Notes: generated from the sequence alone by a model not told the origin. A stretch of 10,693 bases of DNA from Candidatus Poribacteria bacterium (GCA_002699335.1 PACG01000170.1:7261-17953); one strand, 5' to 3'. Counted from the first letter of the stretch, positions 1-6,976 are shown. Numbers and translations are program-made.

Positions 1-57
1 GTTAACAATTCGAGGAGAATCACTCTTACGAAGTCTTGGGGCTACGTTGAAAGCCTT

Positions 58-1248
58 TTATCCCGGTGGGTCTCCGAAATCCGGTACTTCCATCAACTGT
101 CCATCCTGTAAGGCTGACTGGTGACCCATCAAGCCAGGAACCAGATAGCGTGCCGCCTGCCATACATTATTAGGTGGCAGTTGGTTCCTAATGCAAGCGG
201 TCACAAAATCATCAACCAGGAATTGATGCGAACCACGATGTCCGTTGGGTAGGCCAATAAATTCCTGTGGTAATCGTCGTACCGAATGGACTTTTGACAC
301 GCCTAAATGAGTTCCATCCGCTCCTGTCACTTTTGCCATCGGGCCATCGACCTGTTTGGCAGGCTGTCCCTCACAAGCCAACTCCCTCGAAAGGTCAATA
401 CATGCCCCCCGATCCTTTGTCACCCACATTTGGCTGCTGACCTGTTCTTCATAGCTGGCCTGGGTGCCGTATAACCGCATGCCAACTGTACCCGGGTGGC
501 CAATTCGGCGGAATTCATTGAAACGGGCTGTACTACCATCCGACATTCGGCAGAGGATGGTTTCATTACTGAAGGGGTTTTTCCAGACGTTGTCTTCACG
601 GGCATAGAGATTGTCTTCATGCCGATCAACAACCCCCATGCCGCAGACGTGGGTAGCGTAGGCCCCGGTTACAGAGACAACCATACTGACGGAGTGGGTT
701 GGGTAAAAAAGAGGTGGTTTACCGTAGTATTTTTCCCACTCACTGCCGTGACGCCACTGGGCAACCTGATACAAACCGTGTGAATAATCATGGTAGTATT
801 CTGCCTCGGCATAGACCGCCGCACCAAAATCTCCCTGGCCAAATCGTTGGCGGCAATAAATCGCGCAAGGATAATAGTAGCTGGTTTCACCCAGCATATA
901 GATCTTACCCGTTTGCTCAACAGTTCTGATCAGTTCGGTAATTTCGGGCAGAGATATGGCTGGTGGAACGGCTGAATATACATGCTTACTATTTTGAAGG
1001 GCCTGAACCGCTTGTGGCCCGTGCAGATGATGCTGGGTGAAGAGAGCAATGGCATCAACGTCAGTCCGGCAGAGTTGATCAAGCGACGGGCACACTTCAG
1101 ATACCCCGAATCGCTCTGCTTTCTCTTTCAGCTTTACCGCATCCAGATCGCAGAGGATGACTTCAGCCACTTGGGGGTGTGCCTTAAACAGAGGAATGAA
1201 GGAATTAGCAAAGCTACCAACACCGCAAATACCGATTTTGATACGCAT
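58..1248 (-). CDS. Gfo/Idh/MocA-family NAD(P)-dependent oxidoreductase
   Basis: This is probably a cytoplasmic dinucleotide-dependent dehydrogenase acting on a sugar or cyclitol; the substrate cannot be read from the sequence. The 396-residue product opens with a Rossmann fold, where GICGVGSFA at residues 6-14 is the glycine-rich nucleotide loop and ILCDLD at 31-36 ends strand two with the acidic residue that usually binds the adenosine ribose. PTHSV near residue 183 supplies a His in the area where family members keep a catalytic His. The length fits the family. The start was set at 1248 because GGAGG lies 8 bases upstream; an in-frame extension to 1302 has no such support. The usual EKP motif is replaced by VYSAVPPA (residues 90-97), which is typical of a divergent subfamily. 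The gene is intact and apparently monocistronic. The family call is firm, the reaction unknown. Confidence 0.9.
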   Translation of the reverse strand: MRIKIGICGVGSFANSFIPLFKAHPQVAEVILCDLDAVKLKEKAERFGVSEVCPSLDQLCRTDVDAIALFTQHHLHGPQAVQALQNSKHVYSAVPPAISLPEITELIRTVEQTGKIYMLGETSYYYPCAIYCRQRFGQGDFGAAVYAEAEYYHDYSHGLYQVAQWRHGSEWEKYYGKPPLFYPTHSVSMVVSVTGAYATHVCGMGVVDRHEDNLYAREDNVWKNPFSNETILCRMSDGSTARFNEFRRIGHPGTVGMRLYGTQASYEEQVSSQMWVTKDRGACIDLSRELACEGQPAKQVDGPMAKVTGADGTHLGVSKVHSVRRLPQEFIGLPNGHRGSHQFLVDDFVTACIRNQLPPNNVWQAARYLVPGLMGHQSALQDGQLMEVPDFGDPPG

Positions 1249-1341
1249 AAGTTTCCCCTCCAGAACCAGAACTTGAGTCACCCTTTGTATAGAGCTTGTC
1301 ACCGAACTCTTCCACCGATTACCACTCTTCCATTTTTCCCT

Positions 1342-1370
1342 GATATAACAAGGATTTTAACGATTCTCAA
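1342..1370 (-). promoter_or_regulatory. Candidate sigma70 promoter for the Gfo/Idh gene
   Basis: Read on the minus strand, TTGAGA (1370-1365, 5 of 6 to consensus) is followed after 17 bases by TATATC (1347-1342, 4 of 6). It sits about 95 bases upstream of the oxidoreductase start at 1248, in an AT-rich stretch. Spacing is ideal but the -10 is mediocre, so this is a suggestion only. Confidence 0.4.
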
Positions 1371-1381
1371 TACACTATAGC

Positions 1382-1415
1382 AGACCCACGCTATATCGTC
1401 AAGCGTGTCTTTTTT
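1382..1415 (+). terminator. Terminator-like hairpin with T run
   Basis: AGAC plus ACGCT (1382-1385 and 1388-1392, with a two-base CC bulge) can pair with AGCGT plus GTCT (1402-1410). Six T residues (1410-1415) follow. The shape is that of a factor-independent terminator reading rightward, but no rightward gene precedes it. It could protect the region from leftward-gene antisense transcription, be a remnant of a lost gene, or be chance. Confidence 0.35.
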
Positions 1416-1718
1416 GGGCCTTGGCTTAGCCATTCTGTAAATGTAATCAGAACATGATTTAGATGGGGTGTCAACTTTTTAGAATTGAATGTGGACCCGA
1501 AAATGGTTAGTTCTTGACAAAATGAAAAAAAAATAAAATAACACCTTACCTCACATTGAGTCCCCCAGCCCAGAAAAATCAGAATAAAGCCGCAGCACCC
1601 CTTTACCAAGGCATCTGATCACTGTGCAGCCAACCTTGTTTATCCTACCTACTTAGCCAATCCAGGTGTCTCCAATGGACATTTCGATCAAGTTAATCCC
1701 TTCACATAGTTGAAATAC
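1416..1718. other. Gene-free stretch between the oxidoreductase and the IS remnant
   Basis: No reading frame here resembles a known protein on either strand. The only open frame of note (1391-1609, minus) has no ribosome binding site and no coding-like composition. Visible structure is limited to a nine-A run around 1525-1533 and the TGTCAA/TTGACA repeat noted separately. It is best regarded as non-coding or eroded DNA. Confidence 0.5.
1469..1519. repeat. TGTCAA ... TTGACA inverted pair, possible old IS end
   Basis: TGTCAAC at 1469-1475, the related TGTGGAC at 1490-1496 and the inverted TTGACA at 1514-1519 lie within 51 bases. Repeated TGTCAA-type units are known at the ends of IS21-family elements, but no IstA or IstB coding sequence is present nearby. 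This is a weak resemblance only. Confidence 0.2.
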
Positions 1719-1726
1719 CCACCTCC
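1719..1726 (+). repeat. Candidate terminal inverted repeat, downstream end of IS
   Basis: CCACCTCC faces inward and matches the inward-reading sequence at 3168-3175 exactly over 8 bases, followed by only scattered matches. It lies about 60 bases past the transposase stop. Confidence 0.35.
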
Positions 1727-1787
1727 GGCTCGGGTTCCAAATCGGGGGCCGAATCTGGGTTGGAATAGTCTGGCCACAGGCAATCAA

Positions 1788-3110
1788 TCAACGCCATCGC
1801 TTCAGCTGGGCCATGGAGTAGACCCGCAATGACAGAGACCTCACCCTCAACAAGCCTTCGATAGGAGCCGGTTTTTCCCAGAAGAGAGCCTCGGTAACAA
1901 AGGTCTGGCTCTTGATGAATCGGAAGCCTGGCTCCACGCGACTTTGGGCTTTATAGCTATCGAGGATTGCCCATTTATCAAGTTCCTGGGGGGCGAGGTT
2001 AGTTGCCAACACAAGACGGCTGCCCAACCGGATCTTCTTGGCCACGGCATTTTCGTCTAGGTCGATCCTCAAATGGCACTTCCAATCCACCCGTTTCACT
2101 GGGGTTTGGGGGGCGGGGTTCCCTCTTTTTGCATCCCGCTTGATGACGGTGACCCCTTGATCGACCAGCCGTAGAAGTTTGAGCTTTTTCACTTCTTGAG
2201 TGAGGGGCGTTTGCGCCTCACTCACACCACAGAAGTCCTTGGCACACGGGTGGAGGATTGTCTTCTTTGCGGCCGCTATCTCCTTTCACCACCCGTTTGG
2301 CCGCGGTTTGTTGAAGGCCAATCCGGGCCCTGTGGCGGAGTCAAAGACAATCCATCCTTGCTGGATGCCATAGTGTTCCACATGATGGCACTGGAACGGT
2401 ACTCGTTCGACAGCAGGGACCACCTTTCTGGGCCTTCGACCGCCCGTTCAGTGAGCCCTTTCTCCCGCTTGTTTGTGCTGAGGATCCGGCTGATGAATTG
2501 GATCTGCCAGAGCCATCTTTGGTGCCCAGTTCGCTGTCGGCGACCAAAATCCCTATTTCACCCAATTCCTTCAGTCTTGGCATCAAGGCTTTGGTAGGTT
2601 GACCAAACACGACGCTGTCACTCGCTTTCCCATTATGGAGCTTGATGAATCTAGGGATCCCACCCTGTTGAGCAAGGATCAATTCAACCACCACCGGCTT
2701 GAGACCTGGTCGATGGTCTTTGCAGAAGCCATGGGGCTCAGCAGGCAATTCTCCCTCCCAATCAGGGTCAACTCCAAAGGTGGAACGCTAGTGCTATCCA
2801 ATGATTGTATCCGCCTCTCTACATTCTCAAGCCGGCCAATCTGGTGCCTATTGAAGTGTTTCGCGGTGATTCCAGGGCCCAAAATATGCTCCAGAGGTAT
2901 GTTTGCGAAAAACTGTGCGGTCAGCGTCAATGGCCGATTTGAAAAGCCGAGCCCATTCAGGATCATGGCCTTGAGGGCCATCCCCGTCGAGACCTTTTCT
3001 TGGAAGTCGAGGCTAACTAGCCCATCTACAATCTGCACCATCGTCAAGTCATCAATGACTGCAGCCACAATTGCGTGCTGATCGAGCCGTTTGATATTTA
3101 ATTTCTGCAT
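1788..3110 (-). pseudogene. IS1634-family (DUF4277) DDE transposase, frameshifted
   Basis: This was a cut-and-paste transposase. The N-terminal part (3110 to about 2790) is a clear DUF4277 domain, with motifs such as MALKAMILNGLGF and FANIPLEHILGPGI. A second frame (about 2785-2480) carries CKDHRPGLKPVVVELIL and LVADSEL. Further frame changes follow, with LWQIQFISRIL in one frame and a piece ending in GWIVFDSATGP in another, before the C-terminal frame (2225-1788) with LVLATN and RVEPGFRF. The three presumed catalytic residues (D of LDSTS, D of VADSEL, E of RVEPGF) survive but lie in three different frame segments. About 30 residues seem missing between GRLENV and LDSTS. GGAGG five bases before ATG at 3110 marks the old start. 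It cannot make an active enzyme. Confidence 0.85.
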
Positions 3111-3167
3111 GAGCACCTCCAACAGTGAATGAGAGGATTACATGCCAGGGATCGTCAGGCCAGGTGT

Positions 3168-3175
3168 GGAGGTGG
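3168..3175 (-). repeat. Candidate terminal inverted repeat, upstream end of IS
   Basis: GGAGGTGG on the plus strand is the inverted partner of 1719-1726. It lies about 60 bases upstream of the transposase start codon at 3110. Confidence 0.35.
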
Positions 3176-3352
3176 ATTCACCGGAAATATGGGCGCAAAT
3201 GATGTGTGGCGGTTAAATCGAAATTATTGCGTTTGTGCTGATCAATGTGAGTTTACAATAAATCAGGATATAAGGGGCAAGGAAGAGCTACAGTTGTTTG
3301 TCCGTAGAGAGGTTTGAGCTGAATTGAGATAAAACAGATAGTAGTGGGACAA

Positions 3353-3819
3353 TCATTTTTGATACTTTCCCCGCGCAGTAGCCCACCGTGTCCCCCGGTG
3401 GGACCGACTAGCCGGGTAAGAATTAGGTTGGTCGCCAGCCTCAGCTTGCAACCGGTCCAACTTCGCCGTCAATTCGGCTTGAATTTGGGCATAAGGGGGA
3501 TCGTCGTAGATACTGCGGTGAGCCGGGTGTATCCAGTAGCGGTAATACATTGAGGTGCGCCAACTCCACCTGCATTAGGGAACGGAAACTGCTGCCTGGT
3601 CTCTCGTCATGCGTATTGACCCCCGGCGTAATCGAGAAACGTCGGCGCGAAGTCGAAGTTGAGAATCATCCCGTCGTTGACCGTGCCCGCCTTGATCTCG
3701 CACGGATAGCGCATAATAAACGGCATACGTGGCGACTCTTCATAGATAAATCGCTTGTCATACCGGCCGTGATCGCCCAGGAAAAAGCCTTCTTCTCGTA
3801 TCAAGACTTTGCTAATCCT
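3353..3819 (-). pseudogene. Sulfatase (arylsulfatase family) C-terminal remnant
   Basis: Two open segments belong to one former sulfatase. The first (about 3819-3607) contains EEGFFLGDHGRYDKR, FIYEESPRMPFIMRYP and LNFDFAPTFLDYAG, all typical of the metal-binding and C-terminal half of alkaline-phosphatase-fold sulfatases. The second (3550-3353) begins MYYRYWIHPAHR and ends with DDPPYAQIQAELTAKLDRL, typical of the extreme C-terminus. Between them a third frame reads GSSFRSLMQ, matching the usual QGRSFRPLL region. The stretch normally lying between the YYRYW motif and the final helix is deleted. The N-terminal half, with the C/S-x-P-x-R formylglycine signature, is absent, so there is no activity. 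By eye the codons are more GC-rich than in the central operon. Confidence 0.8.
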
Positions 3820-4081
3820 GGTTGAGTTTTGCCTGATCGAATTTATTCTCCAAATAGCCCTGTCTCATTTCCGCCTCTAATTTTACCCTCTCTAATTGCT
3901 TAACTTTTTCCCGCGGTCCATCATTAACAAATTTCAGAGATGAAGTAAGCGTAGGTATTAATCGCTCGTTTAGATAAATCTTACGGATTGTCTCTGATCT
4001 GTGATATTTGCCGATCTCCCTCCAGGCCTCGGTTGGTGTAAGTGGATTGGCGACGCGTTTAGAGGTGGGTAGGGATAGCAA
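3812..4081 (-). CDS. Hypothetical Lys/Glu-rich protein, possibly a gene fragment
   Basis: I do not recognise this 89-residue frame. Its composition looks protein-like: LTPTEAWREIGKYHRSETIRK near the start, then a charged, probably helical or coiled-coil C-terminal half from about residue 52 to the end. The first possible start is TTG at 4081, directly after a stop codon and without a convincing ribosome binding site, so the frame may be the tail of a longer, broken gene. It ends at TAG just where the sulfatase remnant begins in another frame, which suggests a deletion or recombination joint. A candidate minus-strand promoter lies about 60 bases upstream. Function unknown; expression doubtful. 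Confidence 0.4.
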   Translation of the reverse strand: MLSLPTSKRVANPLTPTEAWREIGKYHRSETIRKIYLNERLIPTLTSSLKFVNDGPREKVKQLERVKLEAEMRQGYLENKFDQAKLNQD

Positions 4082-4114
4082 ATAATTCGGTTAAGTTCTG
4101 TAATGCTAGACAGA

Positions 4115-4126
4115 GTGAAATTTCAC
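4115..4126. promoter_or_regulatory. Perfect 12-bp palindrome, possible operator
   Basis: GTGAAATTTCAC reads the same on both strands. It lies in the short divergent control region, about 20 bases downstream of the candidate minus-strand -10 element, where a dimeric regulator could block transcription. No regulator gene is adjacent, and its role is inferred from symmetry and position only. Confidence 0.35.
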
Positions 4127-4144
4127 CTGTATGTCTTGCGTTGC

Positions 4145-4173
4145 ATTATACCTAAGAGCTGAATGACCCTGAA
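4145..4173 (-). promoter_or_regulatory. Candidate divergent promoter (minus strand)
   Basis: On the minus strand a perfect TATAAT (4150-4145) is preceded, after 17 bases, by TTCAGG (4173-4168, 3 of 6). It would start transcription near 4138 toward the frame at 4081. The -35 is weak. Confidence 0.35.
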
Positions 4174-4192
4174 GGAGAGAGCTCACGGTTAG

Positions 4193-4222
4193 TTGACACC
4201 TTTGCAGGTGCGATGCTATAAT
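4193..4222 (+). promoter_or_regulatory. Strong sigma70 promoter of the purF operon
   Basis: A perfect TTGACA (4193-4198), an 18-base spacer and a perfect TATAAT (4217-4222) preceded by TGC give an extended -10 promoter. The predicted start near 4229 leaves a leader of about 33 bases before the ATG at 4263. It is the best promoter in the window and probably drives the genes from 4263 to 9112. The spacer holds an inverted repeat, noted separately. Confidence 0.8.
4197..4210. promoter_or_regulatory. Inverted repeat CACCT-N4-AGGTG inside the promoter spacer
   Basis: CACCT (4197-4201) and AGGTG (4206-4210) are perfectly inverted around four bases, starting at the last two bases of the -35 hexamer. 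A dimeric repressor bound here would exclude RNA polymerase. The sequence is not one I recognise as a known operator, including PurR boxes. Confidence 0.4.
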
Positions 4223-4262
4223 CACCGCGCTCTTGCAAAGGATAAATCGGCCTGTCGAAATA

Positions 4263-4862
4263 ATGGAAAATCGAAGCACTGGACTGATGACGTTGGGCCA
4301 AATTGGGCTGGGTAGTATAGCCGGAGTTATACTTGTTTCGGTGGGTTATCTATTCACCAACAACCTATTTCTACAAGTTATTATCGGCGACCGAATTCAC
4401 CACGGGTTCTGGATTGGCCTTTTTACTTTGGCCGCTTTTTTGCTAACTTATGGTCTTGGTGTTGTAGGCGTTGCTTATGGTGTGAAATGGGTTGCGCAAC
4501 AATTTGGCCAAGACTGTAATCTGCGACACGTGTGGCAGGGGGCGTTTCTGGGGCCGCCGACTTTGGCCGTATTGATAATGATTACCAAACTTGACTGGCA
4601 AACACTGATTGAATCCATGTCAGGTGTTGGTAGCCTGCAGTATCAATCTAAGTTTGGTTTTCACACCCTTTTTCATCTGTTAATTCTGGTGATTCGCCCG
4701 ATTGCATCCCTCCTCTCTCTACCGGTTCACCTCCTCTTAAAAATTGGCCTTCCGCCTGAGCTGTTATACACAGTATCTGCTCCAGTCGGTGGAATTCTCG
4801 GTTACCGATTCGATTGGCACCGGGCCGATGAGAAGTCTACCGAATCAGAACTAATCTCCTGA
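4263..4862 (+). CDS. Hypothetical multi-pass membrane protein
   Basis: I do not recognise the family. The 199-residue product is strongly hydrophobic, with likely membrane helices near residues 9-31, 49-74 and 94-108, a fourth around 133-160 and perhaps a fifth at 166-182. Short polar loops and a charged C-terminal tail (DWHRADEKSTESE) probably face the cytoplasm. No catalytic motif is visible. The ATG at 4263 was preferred to an upstream in-frame TTG at 4233, because the promoter predicts a transcript start near 4229 that would leave the TTG no ribosome binding site. No classical Shine-Dalgarno lies close to the ATG either, so the start is uncertain. It is the first gene of the purF operon, 50 bases ahead of purF; a transport or stress role would be guesswork. 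Confidence 0.75.
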   Translation: MENRSTGLMTLGQIGLGSIAGVILVSVGYLFTNNLFLQVIIGDRIHHGFWIGLFTLAAFLLTYGLGVVGVAYGVKWVAQQFGQDCNLRHVWQGAFLGPPTLAVLIMITKLDWQTLIESMSGVGSLQYQSKFGFHTLFHLLILVIRPIASLLSLPVHLLLKIGLPPELLYTVSAPVGGILGYRFDWHRADEKSTESELIS

Positions 4863-4912
4863 CTTTGTACAGGCTCAGAAAATCAAGCCCAGGCTCTGAC
4901 TAAACTGTCTTA

Positions 4913-6352
4913 ATGCAACTTAATTCCATCTTTGACGACGACAAACCAAAGGACGAATGCGGTGTCTTTGGCATCTTCGGACATCGTAGAGCCTCCGAGT
5001 TGACCTATTTGGGACTACGTGCCCTTCAGCACCGGGGTCAGGAAAGCGCTGGTATTGTTGCATCTCAAGGACAAACCTTTTCCTACCACCGGGGAATGGG
5101 GTTAGTCACAGAAGTTTTTGATGATATGGATGTATTGGCTCAGTTGGAGGGGCATCTCGCTATTGGGCACAATCGTTATTCCACAGCCGGTAGTAGTAAT
5201 CTCGAAAATGCGCAGCCCCTCGTTCGTCAATACTCACGAGGTCCGTTAGGCATTGCCCATAACGGTAATCTGGTCAACGCCTATCAGGTTCGGACAGATC
5301 TGGAAAAGACCGGATCTATTTTCAACGGAACCTCCGATACAGAGGTAATCGCCCATCTGATTGCCCGGTCGCAGCAACTGTTGCTAGAGGATCGGATTAT
5401 TGATGCCTTACAAAAAGTACAAGGGGCTTATTCACTGGTATTTCTCGGTAAGTCAATCATGATCGGTGCCAGAGATCCTAATGGATTTCGTCCGCTTTGG
5501 CTCGGAAGGCTCGAGGATGCCTACGTTTTGGCTTCGGAGACTTGTGCTTTCGATGTAACTCAAGCTACACCCGTCAGAGAGATTGAACCAGGTGAAATGG
5601 TGGTTATTACCAGCACGAGTGAGCCCCCTAAGTCATTTCGAGTCGGGGTTCAACCCGACAACCTGTCGCAGTGCATTTTCGAGTATATTTATCTCGCCCG
5701 GCCTGATAGCACCGTTTTTAATGGCCTGGCAAATCAACCCAGACGGGAGTTTGGTCGTCAACTGGCAAGGGAGCATCCGGTAGAGGCGGATATTGTAATT
5801 CCCGTACCTGATTCGGCCACTATCGCTGCTTTAGGCTTTTCAGAAGAGTCGGAAACCTCATTTGAATTTGGATTGTATCGTAACCCATACGTTGGTCGAA
5901 CCTTCATGCACCCGTCGCAAGAGGTACGGGATTTGATGGTCCGCGTCAAGCTCAATCCAATCGGAAATGTACTAAAGGGGAAACGAGTGATCGTTGTCGA
6001 TGACTCGATTATGCGTGGAACCAACTCGCGAAAAATTGTGTCCCTGGTTCGACAGGGTGGAGCCACAGAAGTTCACTTTCGAGTCTCATCACCACCCAAT
6101 CGTTTCCCTTGCTTTTATGGAGTTGACACTCCGACTCGAAAAGAACTAGTTGCCAGTTCTTGGACCATCGATGAAATCTGTAAGTATATTGGTGCCGATT
6201 CTTTGGGATATTTGAGTATTGAGGGGATGTTGAACTGCGTTGAATCCCCGAAAGATTTTTGTACTGCTTGCTTTGATGGAAAATATCCGGTGGAGTTTAG
6301 TGACCAACCAACCAAACAGTTGCCGATCGAGTTTGACGTGAAATTGCTGTAG
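4913..6352 (+). CDS. purF: Amidophosphoribosyltransferase (PurF)
   Basis: The enzyme transfers the glutamine amide nitrogen to PRPP, giving 5-phosphoribosylamine in the first committed step of de novo purine synthesis in the cytoplasm. The 479-residue length matches the Bacillus-type enzyme. After a short propeptide, Cys16 in DECGVFGIFGH is the expected N-terminal nucleophile once cleaved; GHNRYSTAG and AHNGNLVN complete the glutaminase domain. The phosphoribosyltransferase domain carries the PRPP loop VIVVDDSIMRGTNS at about 359-372. Cys254, Cys400, Cys450 and Cys453 correspond to the four ligands of the [4Fe-4S] cluster of the Bacillus enzyme, so this copy is of the Fe-S, propeptide-processed type. 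It is known that such enzymes are inhibited by purine nucleotides. No strong ribosome binding site precedes the ATG. Confidence 0.97.
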   Translation: MQLNSIFDDDKPKDECGVFGIFGHRRASELTYLGLRALQHRGQESAGIVASQGQTFSYHRGMGLVTEVFDDMDVLAQLEGHLAIGHNRYSTAGSSNLENAQPLVRQYSRGPLGIAHNGNLVNAYQVRTDLEKTGSIFNGTSDTEVIAHLIARSQQLLLEDRIIDALQKVQGAYSLVFLGKSIMIGARDPNGFRPLWLGRLEDAYVLASETCAFDVTQATPVREIEPGEMVVITSTSEPPKSFRVGVQPDNLSQCIFEYIYLARPDSTVFNGLANQPRREFGRQLAREHPVEADIVIPVPDSATIAALGFSEESETSFEFGLYRNPYVGRTFMHPSQEVRDLMVRVKLNPIGNVLKGKRVIVVDDSIMRGTNSRKIVSLVRQGGATEVHFRVSSPPNRFPCFYGVDTPTRKELVASSWTIDEICKYIGADSLGYLSIEGMLNCVESPKDFCTACFDGKYPVEFSDQPTKQLPIEFDVKLL

Positions 6353-6406
6353 AGTTTTAACCGATAGACTTTGGTAACGACGCAACTTAGACGGAGTTCA
6401 ATAAAC

Positions 6407-6976
6407 ATGAGCGCCTTAGAAACGATTCAAAAATCGGCTCAATCTATCGTAACGATCTGCGAGAAAGATCGCTTAACTAAGGCTGATAAAGATAGCCTGC
6501 TCAAGTTACAGGGGGAGATTTTCACCCAGATCGACAGTCTAACTGGGTGTGAGGTCTGTGGCGGCATTTCAGATCTAATTGTTTCGATTACTATTGATAC
6601 AGCGACGGCGGATCTTTGTCGTGAATGTGGTATCCAAGCTCTTAACGCGGGTGAAATCAGAAAAAGCGGACAACGCCGACGCTCATCGCGGAAATCTCAA
6701 AGCCCTAAACGGTCGACGAAAACCACAATTCAGGAACCAAAAACCACCGTCTCATCCCCTGTGGATTTGAGGGCTCAGATTGGAACTGAAACGGGACTCA
6801 ACAAAGCAACGGTTCGTCGGATTGAAAAGATTATAGAGGAAATTGCGACCCCGATGAACGTGGAAAACACGATTCAATACGTCGTCAGTGAGGCTAAAAT
6901 CGCTAAAATAAAAGTCGAGGATGGACAGTTGGAACAAGCAGTTAAACTGTTTATGGGGAGCAATTCCAATGGTTAA
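6407..6976 (+). CDS. Small CxxC-CxxC (zinc-ribbon-like) protein of unknown function
   Basis: I do not recognise this 189-residue protein. An N-terminal helical segment (1-45) is followed by CEVC (48-51) and CREC (71-74), separated by 19 residues, a likely single zinc site. Then comes a Ser/Arg/Lys-rich, probably disordered linker (85-107, with RRRSSRK and SPKRS) suited to nucleic-acid contact. A C-terminal helical part (about 125-189) contains LNKATVRRIEKIIEEIA, which could form a helix-turn-helix-like unit, though this is tentative. GGAG lies 10 bases before the ATG at 6407; an upstream in-frame TTG at 6371 is less likely. It sits 54 bases after purF and overlaps the next gene by 8 bases, so translation is probably coupled to dusB. 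RNA or DNA binding is an inference from composition. Confidence 0.8.
   Translation: MSALETIQKSAQSIVTICEKDRLTKADKDSLLKLQGEIFTQIDSLTGCEVCGGISDLIVSITIDTATADLCRECGIQALNAGEIRKSGQRRRSSRKSQSPKRSTKTTIQEPKTTVSSPVDLRAQIGTETGLNKATVRRIEKIIEEIATPMNVENTIQYVVSEAKIAKIKVEDGQLEQAVKLFMGSNSNG

Larger units (their letters stand above)
1719..3175 (-). mobile_element. Decayed IS1634-family insertion sequence
   Basis: The element is defined by its transposase pseudogene and by a pair of 8-bp inverted sequences, CCACCTCC at 1719-1726 and its complement at 3168-3175. One lies about 60 bases beyond the transposase stop and the other about 60 bases before its start. That symmetric placement suggests terminal inverted repeats, though the match fades quickly inward and no target duplication is evident. 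A length near 1.46 kb is short for the family, in line with the internal deletions. The family assignment rests on the protein; the exact ends are uncertain. Confidence 0.55.

Noticed and set aside
1249..1302. Upstream in-frame extension of the oxidoreductase by 18 residues
   Set aside because: The extension lacks a ribosome binding site, whereas GGAGG precedes the ATG at 1248 and the Rossmann fold begins right after it.
1514..1541. TTGACA followed by AT-rich sequence as a plus-strand promoter
   Set aside because: The only good -10 match is at 14-base spacing, and no plus-strand gene follows.
1741..1771. TTCCAA ... TTGGAA hairpin with nested TCGG/CCGA
   Set aside because: The stem is short with a long loop and no T run; it is likely chance within the decayed IS.
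2599..3081. Open plus-strand frame of 160 codons
   Set aside because: It lies opposite the recognisable transposase coding strand and has no protein-like motif of its own.
3129..3317. Plus-strand 62-codon frame upstream of the IS
   Set aside because: No recognisable motif, no good ribosome binding site, and it overlaps the presumed IS end.
3382..3402. CCCACCG/CGGTGGG hairpin with a 7-base loop
   Set aside because: It has no T run on either strand, and it lies inside the sulfatase remnant, so a terminator call is not supported.
4223..4262. Purine riboswitch or leader attenuator ahead of the purF operon
   Set aside because: The predicted leader is only about 33 bases, too short for a riboswitch aptamer.
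6115..6408. Minus-strand frames across the end of purF
   Set aside because: They are antisense shadows of the well-supported purF coding sequence.
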